64,000 bases of DNA from a bacterium (GCA_021800275.1 JAJYZB010000004.1:1-64000); one strand, 5' to 3'; numbered from the stretch's first letter, positions 42,610 to 52,123 are shown. Notes: a model not told the origin generated them from the sequence alone. A program made the numbers and translations.

Positions 42610-45009
42610 ATGAAGATGAAAAACATCATAAAAATTTTCGCGGCGCTTCTGGTTTTCTTGCTGCTCACAACCTGTCAATCTTTTGCCTCCTCTTCTACTG
42701 CTCATAAAAACAAGCCGGCTGCAGCAGCTCAGACAAAAGCCGCAAAGAAAAAAGATCCTAAAAAGAAACCCTATTATCATTTTCACTACTCCTATTATTT
42801 TAAACCTGTTGGGGTGGATGGACATGGAGATATCGCTAAATTCAATGAGTACCAGGATATCCAATCCGGAGTTTCGGGCGGACTTTCTGTGAATTATCTT
42901 AATGGCGCAAATTACTTTAGGCTGATGTCCAGAGACATCGGATTAGATACCACTAAAGTCAGGCTTCAGACAGGAATCTATGGAGATTACGGCGTGACAG
43001 CATCCTTTGAGGAAATCCCGCACAACTATGAGTTTGGAGTAAATACCCTTTACTCAGGAATCGGTTCAAATGCGCTTTACTTTTCACCCAACGTGCAAAA
43101 TGCCCTTGCAGGAAATAAAAAACCACCCTCTGTCAGCGCAGTGGACAGTTTTTTATCAAATCCTGAGAATCTCACGAACTTTAATGAAGCCATTTATAGA
43201 AACAATTACAAAGTAGGGCTTTCTTACACCCCTCAAAACAACTTGATCCTTACCACACATGTCACCTGGGATCATGAAACAGGGGAACAGCCTTATTTTG
43301 CAAATTTACCTTCACCACCTTCTCCTGGATTTGACTCTGTAGAACTGGCTGAACCCATTGATTATGATACATTAAATGGAAATTTTCAACTCCAGTATCT
43401 CTCAAAACCATTTTATCTGACAGCCCAATTCAGTCAGTCCTCTTTTACTGACAACAATACAGAACTCCTGTTCTCAAATCCCTTTTACTCTATTAATGCA
43501 GAGATTCCGTTGGAAGGAGCGATTTCTCTCCCCCCCAGTAATCAGGCAGAAAATCTCTCTTTTTCTGGAGCAGTATTTTCTCTCCCATGGGAGGGAAGAT
43601 TGACGGTATCCGGAGAATGGGGCTCTGAATGGCAGAACCAGCCTCTCCTCCCTTATACCATCAATTCTTCAATTATTGGAACAAATTTCAATGGATCTCC
43701 TTTTAATGCCAGTAATCCCGCTTATCTCCCTGTCAGTTCCTGTGACTGCACAGCCGACACCCTTTTTTATAATGCCTTTTACACTGCCAGCCCTTTGAAT
43801 TTTCTTCATTTGAGAGGTCACTATAATGAATTTAGTTATGATAACACGACCCCTATCATCAGCTTCCCTGGATACGTGAGTTATGACAGTGTTTGGGCTC
43901 CCGGAGTTGTTTCAACCAGCCCTTACAGTTATCGAGATTACACGACCAGTGGAGCAGCCGCCTTTGATCTCTATCGAAATACAACATTTACGGCCAGTTT
44001 CAAAAATGAAATCTCGGATCTAACTGATCTAGAGGCAAGCCATTTAAATGAAAACAAATATGAATTTGCCCTTGACAGCAGCGATATCACGGATTGGCTG
44101 AATTTTCATATTGATTATTCAACAGGAAATCGAACAGGAAATTTCGATCTTTTTTCTGCAGCAGGTCCAACCCTGGGGGTTGTTGACACCAGTCTTTTCC
44201 CCTATTCAGTTTACTTTTTTGAAGAGAATCGCTATGATGACAAATGGCACTGGCTCATCAATTTTACTCCAACAAACAGCGCCAATTTCACGATTGATAT
44301 AGTGAATGAAAAAGATATCTATAATAACCCGGTATCTGGAACTAATCCGGATTATTCCGCTTATATTCTAGTTCCTAACTTCGGACTTCAAAGCGACAAC
44401 CACAGTTCCTATTCTCTGGATGGAGATTTTAGACTGACAAAGAAAAATCGTCTCTCCCTTTTTTACAGTAAAGCTGACTATCAATACAATCAGCTTTCAA
44501 GACAGTGGACCCCTTTTTCTGCGTCTAATCCTTATACAGGAAAATTCCACGGGTTCTTTTCTTATGACAACTGGACTGCTCTTACCAATGACAGAACTTA
44601 CACTTATGGAGCAAATTTTACTTCCCATATTACGAAAACACAAGCTCTTAAGTTGAACTACACAAATTCTCAAAACTGGGGCAGCATTCTGCCTATTGAT
44701 CCGATTGGACCTGCTGCTCTTGACAGCACTCCTTATGCTTTCCTCCCCTTTAACAACAATAATGATACTTATAAAAATCAAACGTTGAATTTTAGGTATA
44801 TCTATACTTTTAATAAAGGAGGAAAAATTTTAACCATTGGATATGAGAATGAAGCTTTATGGGTGAATGATTATGATCTGTCAGGGGAGGTTTTAGTATA
44901 TCCGGTTACCACTAATCCTGCTGCATCAGCCACAGGGCTCTGGATGGATACTCTTCCAGGGAATTATTCAGTAAATGTCTATTATGCGAGCATTGAATTT
45001 AAATTCTGA
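42610..45009 (+). CDS. MtrB/PioB-like outer-membrane beta-barrel
   Basis: 799 residues with a signal peptide (ending QSFA-SS), a basic linker (KKKDPKKKPYYHFHYSYYF) and then a long run of alternating amphipathic strands rich in Tyr, Asn and Phe, ending in a C-terminal phenylalanine (YASIEFKF) as outer-membrane barrels do. The size and the position directly after the decahaem gene fit the MtrB/PioB sheath. The N-terminal CxxC reported in Shewanella MtrB is not present; a CDC occurs further in. ATG at 42610 follows AGGAGG; an ATG two codons later is possible. A C7 run lies at 43530-43536. Confidence 0.8.
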   Translation: MKMKNIIKIFAALLVFLLLTTCQSFASSSTAHKNKPAAAAQTKAAKKKDPKKKPYYHFHYSYYFKPVGVDGHGDIAKFNEYQDIQSGVSGGLSVNYLNGANYFRLMSRDIGLDTTKVRLQTGIYGDYGVTASFEEIPHNYEFGVNTLYSGIGSNALYFSPNVQNALAGNKKPPSVSAVDSFLSNPENLTNFNEAIYRNNYKVGLSYTPQNNLILTTHVTWDHETGEQPYFANLPSPPSPGFDSVELAEPIDYDTLNGNFQLQYLSKPFYLTAQFSQSSFTDNNTELLFSNPFYSINAEIPLEGAISLPPSNQAENLSFSGAVFSLPWEGRLTVSGEWGSEWQNQPLLPYTINSSIIGTNFNGSPFNASNPAYLPVSSCDCTADTLFYNAFYTASPLNFLHLRGHYNEFSYDNTTPIISFPGYVSYDSVWAPGVVSTSPYSYRDYTTSGAAAFDLYRNTTFTASFKNEISDLTDLEASHLNENKYEFALDSSDITDWLNFHIDYSTGNRTGNFDLFSAAGPTLGVVDTSLFPYSVYFFEENRYDDKWHWLINFTPTNSANFTIDIVNEKDIYNNPVSGTNPDYSAYILVPNFGLQSDNHSSYSLDGDFRLTKKNRLSLFYSKADYQYNQLSRQWTPFSASNPYTGKFHGFFSYDNWTALTNDRTYTYGANFTSHITKTQALKLNYTNSQNWGSILPIDPIGPAALDSTPYAFLPFNNNNDTYKNQTLNFRYIYTFNKGGKILTIGYENEALWVNDYDLSGEVLVYPVTTNPAASATGLWMDTLPGNYSVNVYYASIEFKF

Positions 45010-45132
45010 AACAAAGAGAGGTAAGGCAACCGCCATTCACAAGCTAGGCAATCGGATCTTGACCCGATTGATCTTAGGGTCTGATATGTGATATAAAAAA
45101 AGTGGAGGCACAATGAAAGGAGGAGTATCAAA
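45010..45132 (+). promoter_or_regulatory. Structured 5' leader of the cytochrome/quinone-oxidoreductase operon
   Basis: The 123-base gap can form AATCGG/CCGATT (45050-45055 with 45064-45069, 8-base loop) or an overlapping alternative GACCC/GGGTC (45061-45065 with 45077-45081). The two exclude each other, as in a switch. A GGTAAGGCAACC segment precedes them. It does not match the c-di-GMP-I, SAM or preQ1 consensus as I know them. It may separate expression of the downstream genes from the conduit genes. Confidence 0.35.
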
Positions 45133-45564
45133 ATGAAGATTGTTAAAGAAGGTGTTCTTCTACTGCTGATCATAGGCTTAGCCTTATTCATGGGTTCAGA
45201 GGTCAGCGCGGGAAAAGGACAGGGGTCGGGCAAGCAGCTCTTTATTCATTTTGACTGCAATGCGTGCCATACCATAAAAGCCCTTCACATTTCACTTTTA
45301 CGACCTAAAAACCCCATTGAACGAAGACAGATGAGAAAATCGCTGCGGAAGCTCAGAAGAGAAGGAAGGATTCCTCCTGATCTGTCTGATATTGGAAACA
45401 AACATAATGCTGCATGGTTGAACCGCTGGATGGAACACAAAGAAAAAATTGATGGAAAGCGCCATCAGGAGATCTTCCATGGAACAGCTCATGAGCGAGA
45501 AGTTCTGGCAGAATGGATGGGAACACTGAAGTACACTCGATTTTACGACAAAAATTTAAAGTAA
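45133..45564 (+). CDS. Monohaem c-type cytochrome
   Basis: 143 residues with a signal peptide (ending SEVSA-GK) and one CNACH haem site. A likely Met or Lys distal ligand is not clear. A basic stretch (IERRQMRKSLRKLRREG) follows the haem, and the later sequence is PPDLSDIGNKHNAAWL, typical of small class I cytochromes where PDL-x-x-[IV]G precedes the distal region. An AAAGGAGGAG site precedes the ATG. It is the first gene after the structured leader and six bases from the pentahaem gene. A shuttle between the outer-membrane wire and the quinone complex is likely. Confidence 0.85.
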   Translation: MKIVKEGVLLLLIIGLALFMGSEVSAGKGQGSGKQLFIHFDCNACHTIKALHISLLRPKNPIERRQMRKSLRKLRREGRIPPDLSDIGNKHNAAWLNRWMEHKEKIDGKRHQEIFHGTAHEREVLAEWMGTLKYTRFYDKNLK

Positions 45565-45570
45565 AGGAAT

Positions 45571-46095
45571 ATGTTTCGAATCTGGAGCATATTGACAGGG
45601 CTGCTCATCTTAGGACTCATAGGGATGAGCAGCTTTTATTTTATTAAAAAGCTTGAAGCAGCCCCTTTGATTGAAGAACCTCTTCCTTTTTCTCACAAAG
45701 CTCACATGGCTCCAAAGCAGCATCTTAAATGCACAAGCTGTCATCCTGAAGCGCAAACAACCCCTTACGCTGGAATTGTCAAACTCTGGAAATGTATGCA
45801 GTGTCATGATGTTCCTCAAGGGAAGAACCCGGAAGAGCCTTTGCTTAAAAAATATTATAAAAAAGGGAAAGAGTTTCACTGGGTTCAGGTCAACCGCCTT
45901 CCTGGAGATGTTTACTTTTCCCATGCGATGCACGTCACTGTGGCTAAAATAAAATGCCAGCACTGTCATGGACAGGTGCAAAATCAAAGTAAAACCATTA
46001 CCGTTCCAACAGCGGGAAAAATGACCATGTTTGAATGTATCCAGTGTCATGAACAAAAAGGAGCAAGAATCTCCTGCGGGGTATGTCACCAATGA
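45571..46095 (+). CDS. Membrane-anchored pentahaem cytochrome c (QrcA/ActA-like)
   Basis: 174 residues with an N-terminal membrane anchor (about 5-25, ILTGLLILGLIGMSSFYFI) and five CxxCH sites (CTSCH, CMQCH, CQHCH, CIQCH, CGVCH), the last three residues before the stop. The PFSHKAHM and YFSHAMHV segments supply distal histidines, as in cytochrome c7/ActA/QrcA proteins. The stop overlaps the start of the molybdopterin-family gene. This is the electron entry or exit subunit of the complex encoded downstream. Confidence 0.88.
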   Translation: MFRIWSILTGLLILGLIGMSSFYFIKKLEAAPLIEEPLPFSHKAHMAPKQHLKCTSCHPEAQTTPYAGIVKLWKCMQCHDVPQGKNPEEPLLKKYYKKGKEFHWVQVNRLPGDVYFSHAMHVTVAKIKCQHCHGQVQNQSKTITVPTAGKMTMFECIQCHEQKGARISCGVCHQ

Positions 46096-48482
46096 AAGAA
46101 GATAAAACGCTGTCTGAAATGACGCGCCGCGACTTTATCAAAAGCTCGCTGACTGTTAGCGGGGCTGCTGCCATTGGTGTCAGTGGATCTCTTGCTGCTG
46201 TCCTTGGACTGGAAGGCCATGATTTAAGTCTTAACTTTCAAGAAGGGCATTTTCATATTCAAAAACCTCCTGTTCCAGGGGAAAGCGCCTGGATGAAGGG
46301 AGAAGAAATAACATACTCCACCAGCTGCTGTCAGTGTCCTGTAGGGTGTGGAATTCACGTCAGAGTTGTGGAAGGGAGAGGGATCAAAATTGAACCTGAT
46401 ACCACTTCCCCAATCAATAGGGGTGGAATAGGACCTAAAGGACAGGCGGGGTTAGAAGTTCTTTATGATCCGGATCGAATTCAGCAGCCTTTAAAACAAA
46501 TGGGGAAAAAAGGAAGTAATAACTGGAAGCCCATTACTTGGGATGAAGCAATTCGGGAATTGACAGAAAAACTCAAGTCTCTGAGGCAGAAAGAAGAGCC
46601 TTATAAATTAGCGGTTCTATGTGGGAGACCTAGAGGGTTTATGAAAGAACTCTGGCAGCGCTTCTGCGCAATTTATGGGACTCCTAATTTCTTCGATTCT
46701 TTTTCATTTTCAGGAGGAGAGGGTCCCCTTAAAACAGCGGCAAACCTGATGCTTGGAAGCGAAGATATCCCAACTTATGATTGGGACAACACTATGTTTG
46801 TCCTCAGCCTGGGCGCTGCGCTCTTTGAGGCAGCCTGTCAAGGAATTTATTTTTCACGTCTAGCCTTTAATTTAAAACATAAAAATGCATTTAAAAGGCC
46901 CACCCTGATTCATGTTGATCCTGCTGCTTCTTTAACTGCAAAAGAAGCAGATGAATGGATCCCGATTACACCTGGGATGTTCGATCTGCTGGCTCTCAGT
47001 ATTTCTCACATATTAGTAAGAGAAAACCTTTATGATAAAAAATTCATTACAGAACAAACTTTTGGTTTTGAAAAATGGAAAGATTCATCGGGGAGATTCC
47101 ATCCAGGATTTCGCGATATCCTTAAGCAGTATGCTCCCGAAAAAATCTCCAGCAGAATCGGAATTCCTGCAGAGCGCATTATTCGTTTAGCGCATGAACT
47201 GGCAGAAAATCAACCCAGCATAGTGCTTGTGGATTCCCGATCAACTAGCACTTCAAATGGACTTGAGATTGCCCGGTCAGCTCTTGCCTTAAATGCTCTG
47301 CTTGGCAGCATTAATCGTCCTGGCGGTGTTTTACTGCAGCAGTCAATCCCTTTAACTCCGCTGCCTGCTCCTGTCCTGGATGACCTTTCTAAAAAAGGAG
47401 ATCACTTTCCAAGAATAGATACTAGAGATGACTCCATTTCCAAACTTCACGCAGCCTCAGTTGAAGCAGTTCCAGAAAGCATTCTTTCTGATAACCCATA
47501 TCCTGTTGAAGCTCTTCTCCTCTACTACACCAATCCCTTATATTCTCGAATTGATCCCAAGAGGTGGGAAAAAGCCTTTGAAAAAATCCCTTTTATTGCA
47601 AGCTTTTCACCTGTTATGGATGAAAGCAACTATTATGCTGATTTAATTCTACCGGACTGCACTTATTTAGAACGCTGGGAAGATTCAACTCCTGCCCCTT
47701 CTGTTGGATTCCCTGTTTTTGGAATTCGAAGACCTGTTGTTGAACCGCTTCACAACACAAAAAATACAGGGGATGTTCTCATTCAGACAGCAAAATCTTT
47801 AGGGGACCCTCTTAAAAAAAACTTCCCCTGGGAAAATTTTAAACACTTTCTTGAAGATCGAGTCAAAGGGCTTCATAAAATAAAAGAGGGGTCAATTCAA
47901 GGATCCAGTGAACATGCCTTTTTCAGACACCTTCGCAGAGCAGGGCATTGGGAAGAGGAAAAAACTCCTTTCCAGCCTTATGAAACCTTTTTTAAAACCC
48001 CTTCGAAAAAGTTTGAATTTTATTCCCCAAAAGCTCAGGCATTTCTTATGACATCTCCTCCTGTTTGGGAAGGGGACCCCTCCCAATTTCCTTTTTATTT
48101 TCTTCCATACAAACCTGCCACTTATGCAGAAGGAAGTGGAGCCAATCAACCCTGGCTGCATCAAATCAGAAAACTTCATCAAATGGTTTGGTGGGATTCC
48201 TGGATCGAGATCAATCAAAGGATAGGTGAAAATTTAGGAATTCAAAGTGGAGATTGGGTTTGGGTTTCCTCTCCTTCCGGAGAGTTTAAAACTAAAGTAA
48301 GGCTTTCAAAAGAAACACCTGTTGGAATAATATGGATGGCTCGTGGGATGGGACATACTCAAATGGGGAGATTTGCAAAAAGAAGAGGGGAAAATCCAAA
48401 TCTTATTCTAATACCTCATATCAATAAAAGGACTGGAATCATGCCTGTCTGGGGAACCAGAGCAGCCGTTAAAAAAGCATGA
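46092..48482 (+). CDS. Molybdopterin-oxidoreductase-family subunit (QrcB/ActB-like)
   Basis: 796 residues from the ATG at 46092 (ATGA overlap with the pentahaem gene). A Tat signal is present (MTRRDFIKSSLTVSGAAAIG). The N-terminal Fe-S segment reads STSCCQCPVGCGIHV, with three cysteines, but the usual fourth (as in N-x-G-x-x-C-x-KG) is replaced: NRGGIGPKGQAG. Domains of the family follow (YNPLYS-type YYTNPLYSRIDP, VMDESNYYADLILPD, LERWEDSTPAPSVG, and a C-terminal SGDWVWVSSPSGEFKTKV). No cysteine is seen at the usual Mo-ligand region (DSFSFSGGEGPL). Like QrcB and the first half of ActB, it may have lost Mo catalysis and serve as scaffold. Confidence 0.88.
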   Translation: MKEDKTLSEMTRRDFIKSSLTVSGAAAIGVSGSLAAVLGLEGHDLSLNFQEGHFHIQKPPVPGESAWMKGEEITYSTSCCQCPVGCGIHVRVVEGRGIKIEPDTTSPINRGGIGPKGQAGLEVLYDPDRIQQPLKQMGKKGSNNWKPITWDEAIRELTEKLKSLRQKEEPYKLAVLCGRPRGFMKELWQRFCAIYGTPNFFDSFSFSGGEGPLKTAANLMLGSEDIPTYDWDNTMFVLSLGAALFEAACQGIYFSRLAFNLKHKNAFKRPTLIHVDPAASLTAKEADEWIPITPGMFDLLALSISHILVRENLYDKKFITEQTFGFEKWKDSSGRFHPGFRDILKQYAPEKISSRIGIPAERIIRLAHELAENQPSIVLVDSRSTSTSNGLEIARSALALNALLGSINRPGGVLLQQSIPLTPLPAPVLDDLSKKGDHFPRIDTRDDSISKLHAASVEAVPESILSDNPYPVEALLLYYTNPLYSRIDPKRWEKAFEKIPFIASFSPVMDESNYYADLILPDCTYLERWEDSTPAPSVGFPVFGIRRPVVEPLHNTKNTGDVLIQTAKSLGDPLKKNFPWENFKHFLEDRVKGLHKIKEGSIQGSSEHAFFRHLRRAGHWEEEKTPFQPYETFFKTPSKKFEFYSPKAQAFLMTSPPVWEGDPSQFPFYFLPYKPATYAEGSGANQPWLHQIRKLHQMVWWDSWIEINQRIGENLGIQSGDWVWVSSPSGEFKTKVRLSKETPVGIIWMARGMGHTQMGRFAKRRGENPNLILIPHINKRTGIMPVWGTRAAVKKA

Positions 48483-49369
48483 ACATGAATAAACTGCAAG
48501 ACTTATGGATTAAAATTGTTAGAGGATGGTTTTCAAAAGAAAAAAAACCTTCCTCTAAATTTGGAATAACCCGCAGGGGAGCCATTAAAATCCTGACTTT
48601 TTGGTCAGGATTTTTAGCTGCTTTCATAGCAGATCCAAAAAAAAGTTGGGGTTTCGCTAAAAACAAAATCACTGCAAAACGAAAACAAGGACATATTCCA
48701 AAATGGGGTATGGTGATTGATTTAGAGCAGTGCACTGGCTGCGGGGGGTGTGTCATGGCATGTGCCCAAGAAAACAACATACCTTTTCCCAGACATGGAA
48801 AAGAATATGATGGAACCCAGATCTTATGGATGAATTTACTCAATAATCCCAGCCCTTTCCCTATGCCTTGCATGCAGTGTGAGGACCCTCCTTGTGTTAA
48901 GGTTTGTCCTGTAGGAGCTACCAGCATAAATGATGAAGGGCTTGTGGTCCAAAATTACGGACGGTGCATTGGCTGCCGCTACTGCATGGAAGCCTGCCCT
49001 TATTCTGTTAAATTTTTTAACTGGGATGAACCTGAATGGCCAGGAAGTTTAAAAGAGCTTCTTAATCCCGATGTTTCTACCCGCCCTAAAGGAGTAGTTG
49101 AAAAATGCACATTCTGCGAGCAGAGAATTCGCGCCTATCGAGAAGAGTGCGAAATCACCCAAACACCTATGAAAGATAAGAAATTGCAGAGGCTGACAGC
49201 CTGTGCAGCAACCTGTCCAACCCGAGCCATCATTTTTGGAGACCTTAATGATCCTGAAAGCGAAGTTTCAAAACTTTCACAGAGCCCTCGAGCCATAAAA
49301 CTGCTGAAAGAATTAGGAACAAAACCTAAAGTCACTTATCTTACAAAACAAGGGAGTGTTAAACCATGA
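48479..49369 (+). CDS. Four-cluster ferredoxin subunit (QrcC/NrfC/ActB2-like)
   Basis: 296 residues. A twin-arginine-like segment (ITRRGAIKILTFWSGFLAAF) opens the protein. Four cysteine groups follow: CTGCGGCVMACAQ, CMQCEDPPCVKVCP, CIGCRYCMEACP and CTFCEQRI...CAATCP, the standard arrangement of periplasmic DMSO-reductase-type electron-transfer subunits. Long insertions between groups three and four are typical. Start and stop overlap both neighbours by four bases, so the subunits are made together. It should carry electrons between the Mo-family/cytochrome subunits and the quinone-reactive membrane subunit. Confidence 0.93.
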   Translation: MNMNKLQDLWIKIVRGWFSKEKKPSSKFGITRRGAIKILTFWSGFLAAFIADPKKSWGFAKNKITAKRKQGHIPKWGMVIDLEQCTGCGGCVMACAQENNIPFPRHGKEYDGTQILWMNLLNNPSPFPMPCMQCEDPPCVKVCPVGATSINDEGLVVQNYGRCIGCRYCMEACPYSVKFFNWDEPEWPGSLKELLNPDVSTRPKGVVEKCTFCEQRIRAYREECEITQTPMKDKKLQRLTACAATCPTRAIIFGDLNDPESEVSKLSQSPRAIKLLKELGTKPKVTYLTKQGSVKP

Positions 49370-50934
49370 ACTGCATCCTGCCAAATAGAATCTGGAAATT
49401 TTCATGGCACTGGCTCATTCTATCTTTCATTCTTCTCATTCCAATCGGAAATGGGATTTATGCCTATCTCATTCAGATTCATGAAGGGCTTATTTCTACA
49501 GGAATGAGAACTATCGGACTTGGTGGAGCTTCCTGGGGATTGAACATCTGCTACTATATTTATTTCGCAGGCTTAACGTTTGGAGGGATTACGACTGCTG
49601 CATTGACTCGCCTTTTAAAAATAAAAGAACTTGAACCCATCACCAGATTAGCCGAGCTATTAGCCTTATTCAGTTTATTTATGGCTGCCCCTTGTCTATT
49701 ATCTGATTTAGGAAGACCGATTGATGGCGCTTTGTTTTTCCCTCAGTATGGAGAAGCGCGCTCTCCTTTTTTTGGAACGTTCACCATGGCAGCTGTTGGA
49801 TATTTTTTTGCGAGCTTAGTCTATTTATGGCTTGCGGGAAGAGAAGATGCCTATATGTGCGCTCAGCAAGATTTTTCTTTTAAATGGTTCTATAAATTGT
49901 GGGCATTTGGGTACAGAGGAACTGAAGAAGAAAATGAGTGTCATCATAAAGTCAGCTTCTGGCTAGCTTTGATCATTGTTCCACTGCTTGTTGCAGCCAC
50001 TTCTTCTTTAGGCGTTGTTTTCGGAATCCAGGTAGGACGGCCAGGATGGTTTGATGCCCTTCAGGCTCCTGAGTTTGTTGTCCTTGCTGCCATTTCCGGA
50101 GTAGGAGCCTTAATTTTTATCTCTGCTGTTGTTCGCTCTGTTCTTCACACAGAAGATGATCCCTATAAAGACGCCATTTCGCAGAAGACTCTGCGGTGGC
50201 TCTCAAACCTCCTCTGGATTCTGATTCTTATTTATCTTTACTTTATGGCTGTGGATCTGCTCACCTCGATTTATTCTTCTGAAACGATAGAAAAAGTGGT
50301 CACTCGAGCGACTCTTTTTGGACCTTATGCTCCAATTTTTTGGACTATGATAGGATTATTTCTTATCTCTTTTCTCATCCTGTTTATTCAATATGTTTTT
50401 AAACACTACAAAACCGGTTTAATGGTCGCTGCAGGAGTGATGGTGAACTTTGCTGCTGTTTTAAAGCGATATTTGATTGTCATACCTTCCCAAACGTACG
50501 GCACTTATCTTCCCTATATTCATGGACATTATTATCCGACATGGGGGGAGTACTCCATTGTCACCGCAGCTTTTGCGGCAGAACTTCTCCTCTTCTTATT
50601 ATTCATGAAGGTTTTCCCTATCATCCCTTTAAAAATTACAGGAACAAGACCCAGTGTTCCAATTAAACCCTGGGGAAAAATTTTAAAAAAAGCTTTTTTT
50701 GTCGGAACCCTCTCCTTTGGACTCACCCTTACTGTGGTTGGATTCCTGGCATCGGCTCGAATTGGAGTAAAACCCTACCTGGATCCGATCATTCCCTGGA
50801 GTCCAGTCGTATTCATTATCGGTGTTATGATATCCCTTTATTCCCCTGCTGTCTATGAAGTTTCACCTTTTAACTTCTCCAGCCGCGATCTTTCTCAACC
50901 CATCAAACCCGTAAGTGGGAGGAAGCAGGAATAA
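49366..50934 (+). CDS. NrfD/PsrC-family quinone-interacting membrane subunit
   Basis: 522 residues with about ten transmembrane segments. NrfD features include the early GASWGLNICYYIYFAGLTFG, LSDLGRPIDGALFF and a later region rich in GxMVNFAAVLKRYLIVIP. This is the quinone-binding subunit of Qrc, alternative complex III and polysulfide-reductase-type enzymes. It closes the operon; no ActDEF-like genes follow, so the layout (multihaem, Mo-family, ferredoxin, NrfD) is closer to Qrc than to full alternative complex III. Confidence 0.92.
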   Translation: MNCILPNRIWKFSWHWLILSFILLIPIGNGIYAYLIQIHEGLISTGMRTIGLGGASWGLNICYYIYFAGLTFGGITTAALTRLLKIKELEPITRLAELLALFSLFMAAPCLLSDLGRPIDGALFFPQYGEARSPFFGTFTMAAVGYFFASLVYLWLAGREDAYMCAQQDFSFKWFYKLWAFGYRGTEEENECHHKVSFWLALIIVPLLVAATSSLGVVFGIQVGRPGWFDALQAPEFVVLAAISGVGALIFISAVVRSVLHTEDDPYKDAISQKTLRWLSNLLWILILIYLYFMAVDLLTSIYSSETIEKVVTRATLFGPYAPIFWTMIGLFLISFLILFIQYVFKHYKTGLMVAAGVMVNFAAVLKRYLIVIPSQTYGTYLPYIHGHYYPTWGEYSIVTAAFAAELLLFLLFMKVFPIIPLKITGTRPSVPIKPWGKILKKAFFVGTLSFGLTLTVVGFLASARIGVKPYLDPIIPWSPVVFIIGVMISLYSPAVYEVSPFNFSSRDLSQPIKPVSGRKQE

Positions 50935-50974
50935 GATCAAACGCATCCACGCAGGAAGCGCAGAAATTCGGAAC

Positions 50975-51439
50975 TCAGGAGGGAGAAATCCCTGTTTCTG
51001 TTTCATCCAGGGTTACAAGGGCTTCTCTCTGCTTTGGAGTAAGAGACTGCGAAACTGAAACTGCTTTCAGCAATTTACCCGCTTCCTGGCTGGAAATTTT
51101 CCCGCTCTGCTGATCTTCCTCAATTTTCTTTTTAATAAAAGGAAAAACACTCTGTCCCATAACTGTCCCCTCAATAAATGCTTTCCTGTTGTTAATTGTA
51201 AACCAGAGATATTGAGTTTTCCCATGGATTTTTCGCGCAAACAGTTCTTTGTCTTTCATGTTCATACTTTTATAAAGATTGACAGCAGCTTCCGGCATCG
51301 TTAAAAGGGTCTGGACTAAATTAGGATGTTCCTGAGCTACTGTCTGCCATATTTGTGATGAAATCCCATAAAGATTCCCAGCTGCAGTTCCTTGAGAATT
51401 TGAAAAATTCCCTTCTGATCCAAGCCTTGAAACATCCAC
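50975..51439 (-). CDS. Conserved-looking hypothetical protein
   Basis: 154 residues, largely helical, no signal peptide or membrane segment. The GTG at 51439 lies nine bases from AGGAGG. A GTG at 51448 is in frame but touches that site, so it is less likely. Segments such as PEAAVNLYKSMNMKDKELFA and SSQEAGKLLKAVSVSQSLTP are amphipathic; the overall look resembles secretion-effector or chaperone-type helical proteins, but this is not a family assignment. It converges with the NrfD gene and follows the 51533-52123 gene on the same strand. Confidence 0.6.
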   Translation of the reverse strand: MDVSRLGSEGNFSNSQGTAAGNLYGISSQIWQTVAQEHPNLVQTLLTMPEAAVNLYKSMNMKDKELFARKIHGKTQYLWFTINNRKAFIEGTVMGQSVFPFIKKKIEEDQQSGKISSQEAGKLLKAVSVSQSLTPKQREALVTLDETETGISPS

Positions 51440-51532
51440 AACACTCACCTCCTGCCAATATGGAGCATCTCTTTAAATGATACTCTGGAAACGCGCGCCT
51501 CCATCCAAGCTTAATAGAAGACAAAATACTTT

Positions 51533-52123
51533 TTAATTAACTGAAGAATCCTTTTTATCTGAAACCCAGGAAAGTTTCAGCAGCTCTGATAATACGCTTT
51601 TAACCACTTCAGGAGTAATTTCATCCAGAGGTTTTTCCCGCAAGAATTGCAAAATAACTGAGATAAAGTCGGGCTGAAAATTCATCCGATTGATAGAATA
51701 TTTCTCAAAAATTTCAAAAATGCGGCTGACCTCTGTCCGATGAATTGGGCTGGAAAAAAAAGAACCGGATGCCTGTTCATTTTTTGTTAAAATATAATAT
51801 TTTTTATCAAATTCTGCGTCCCCAGTTTTTATTTTTTTCTCAAGAAAAAGCGGTTCTTCGATCTTGTCAAAAAGAATCTCCCTGCGAACAGAAAAATATT
51901 CATCTGAAACTAACGACGTGTAATTTTCGCATGAAATGCCGACCTCAAGCTCAGGTGGAGGTGAACCCGCTTCAGATAATACATATGCAACTGAAGCTAA
52001 CGGTCCGAAATATTCAATTGTAAAATCTCTTCCTTGAAAGTTTCCTTCCACGACATCATTGTCAGAGACTGTCCCATTTAAGGCAGCCGCTAAGTTCTGC
52101 AAAAAGACACCTATATTATTCAT
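51533..52123 (-). CDS. Hypothetical protein
   Basis: 196 residues, acidic, mixed alpha/beta, no signal peptide. A strong AAGGAGG site precedes the ATG. The first half (FTIEYFGPLASVAYVLSEAG, ISCENYTSLVSDEYFSVRRE) looks like a beta-rich domain, the last 40 residues are helical. I do not recognise it. Probably an operon with the next gene downstream (gap about 90 bases). Confidence 0.65.
   Translation of the reverse strand: MNNIGVFLQNLAAALNGTVSDNDVVEGNFQGRDFTIEYFGPLASVAYVLSEAGSPPPELEVGISCENYTSLVSDEYFSVRREILFDKIEEPLFLEKKIKTGDAEFDKKYYILTKNEQASGSFFSSPIHRTEVSRIFEIFEKYSINRMNFQPDFISVILQFLREKPLDEITPEVVKSVLSELLKLSWVSDKKDSSVN

Noticed and set aside
45010-45132. c-di-GMP-I (GEMM) riboswitch before cytochromes
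   Set aside because: The segment has GGTAAGGCAACC but lacks the conserved CACGCAAAGGGCAAACC and ACGCAAAGCC core.
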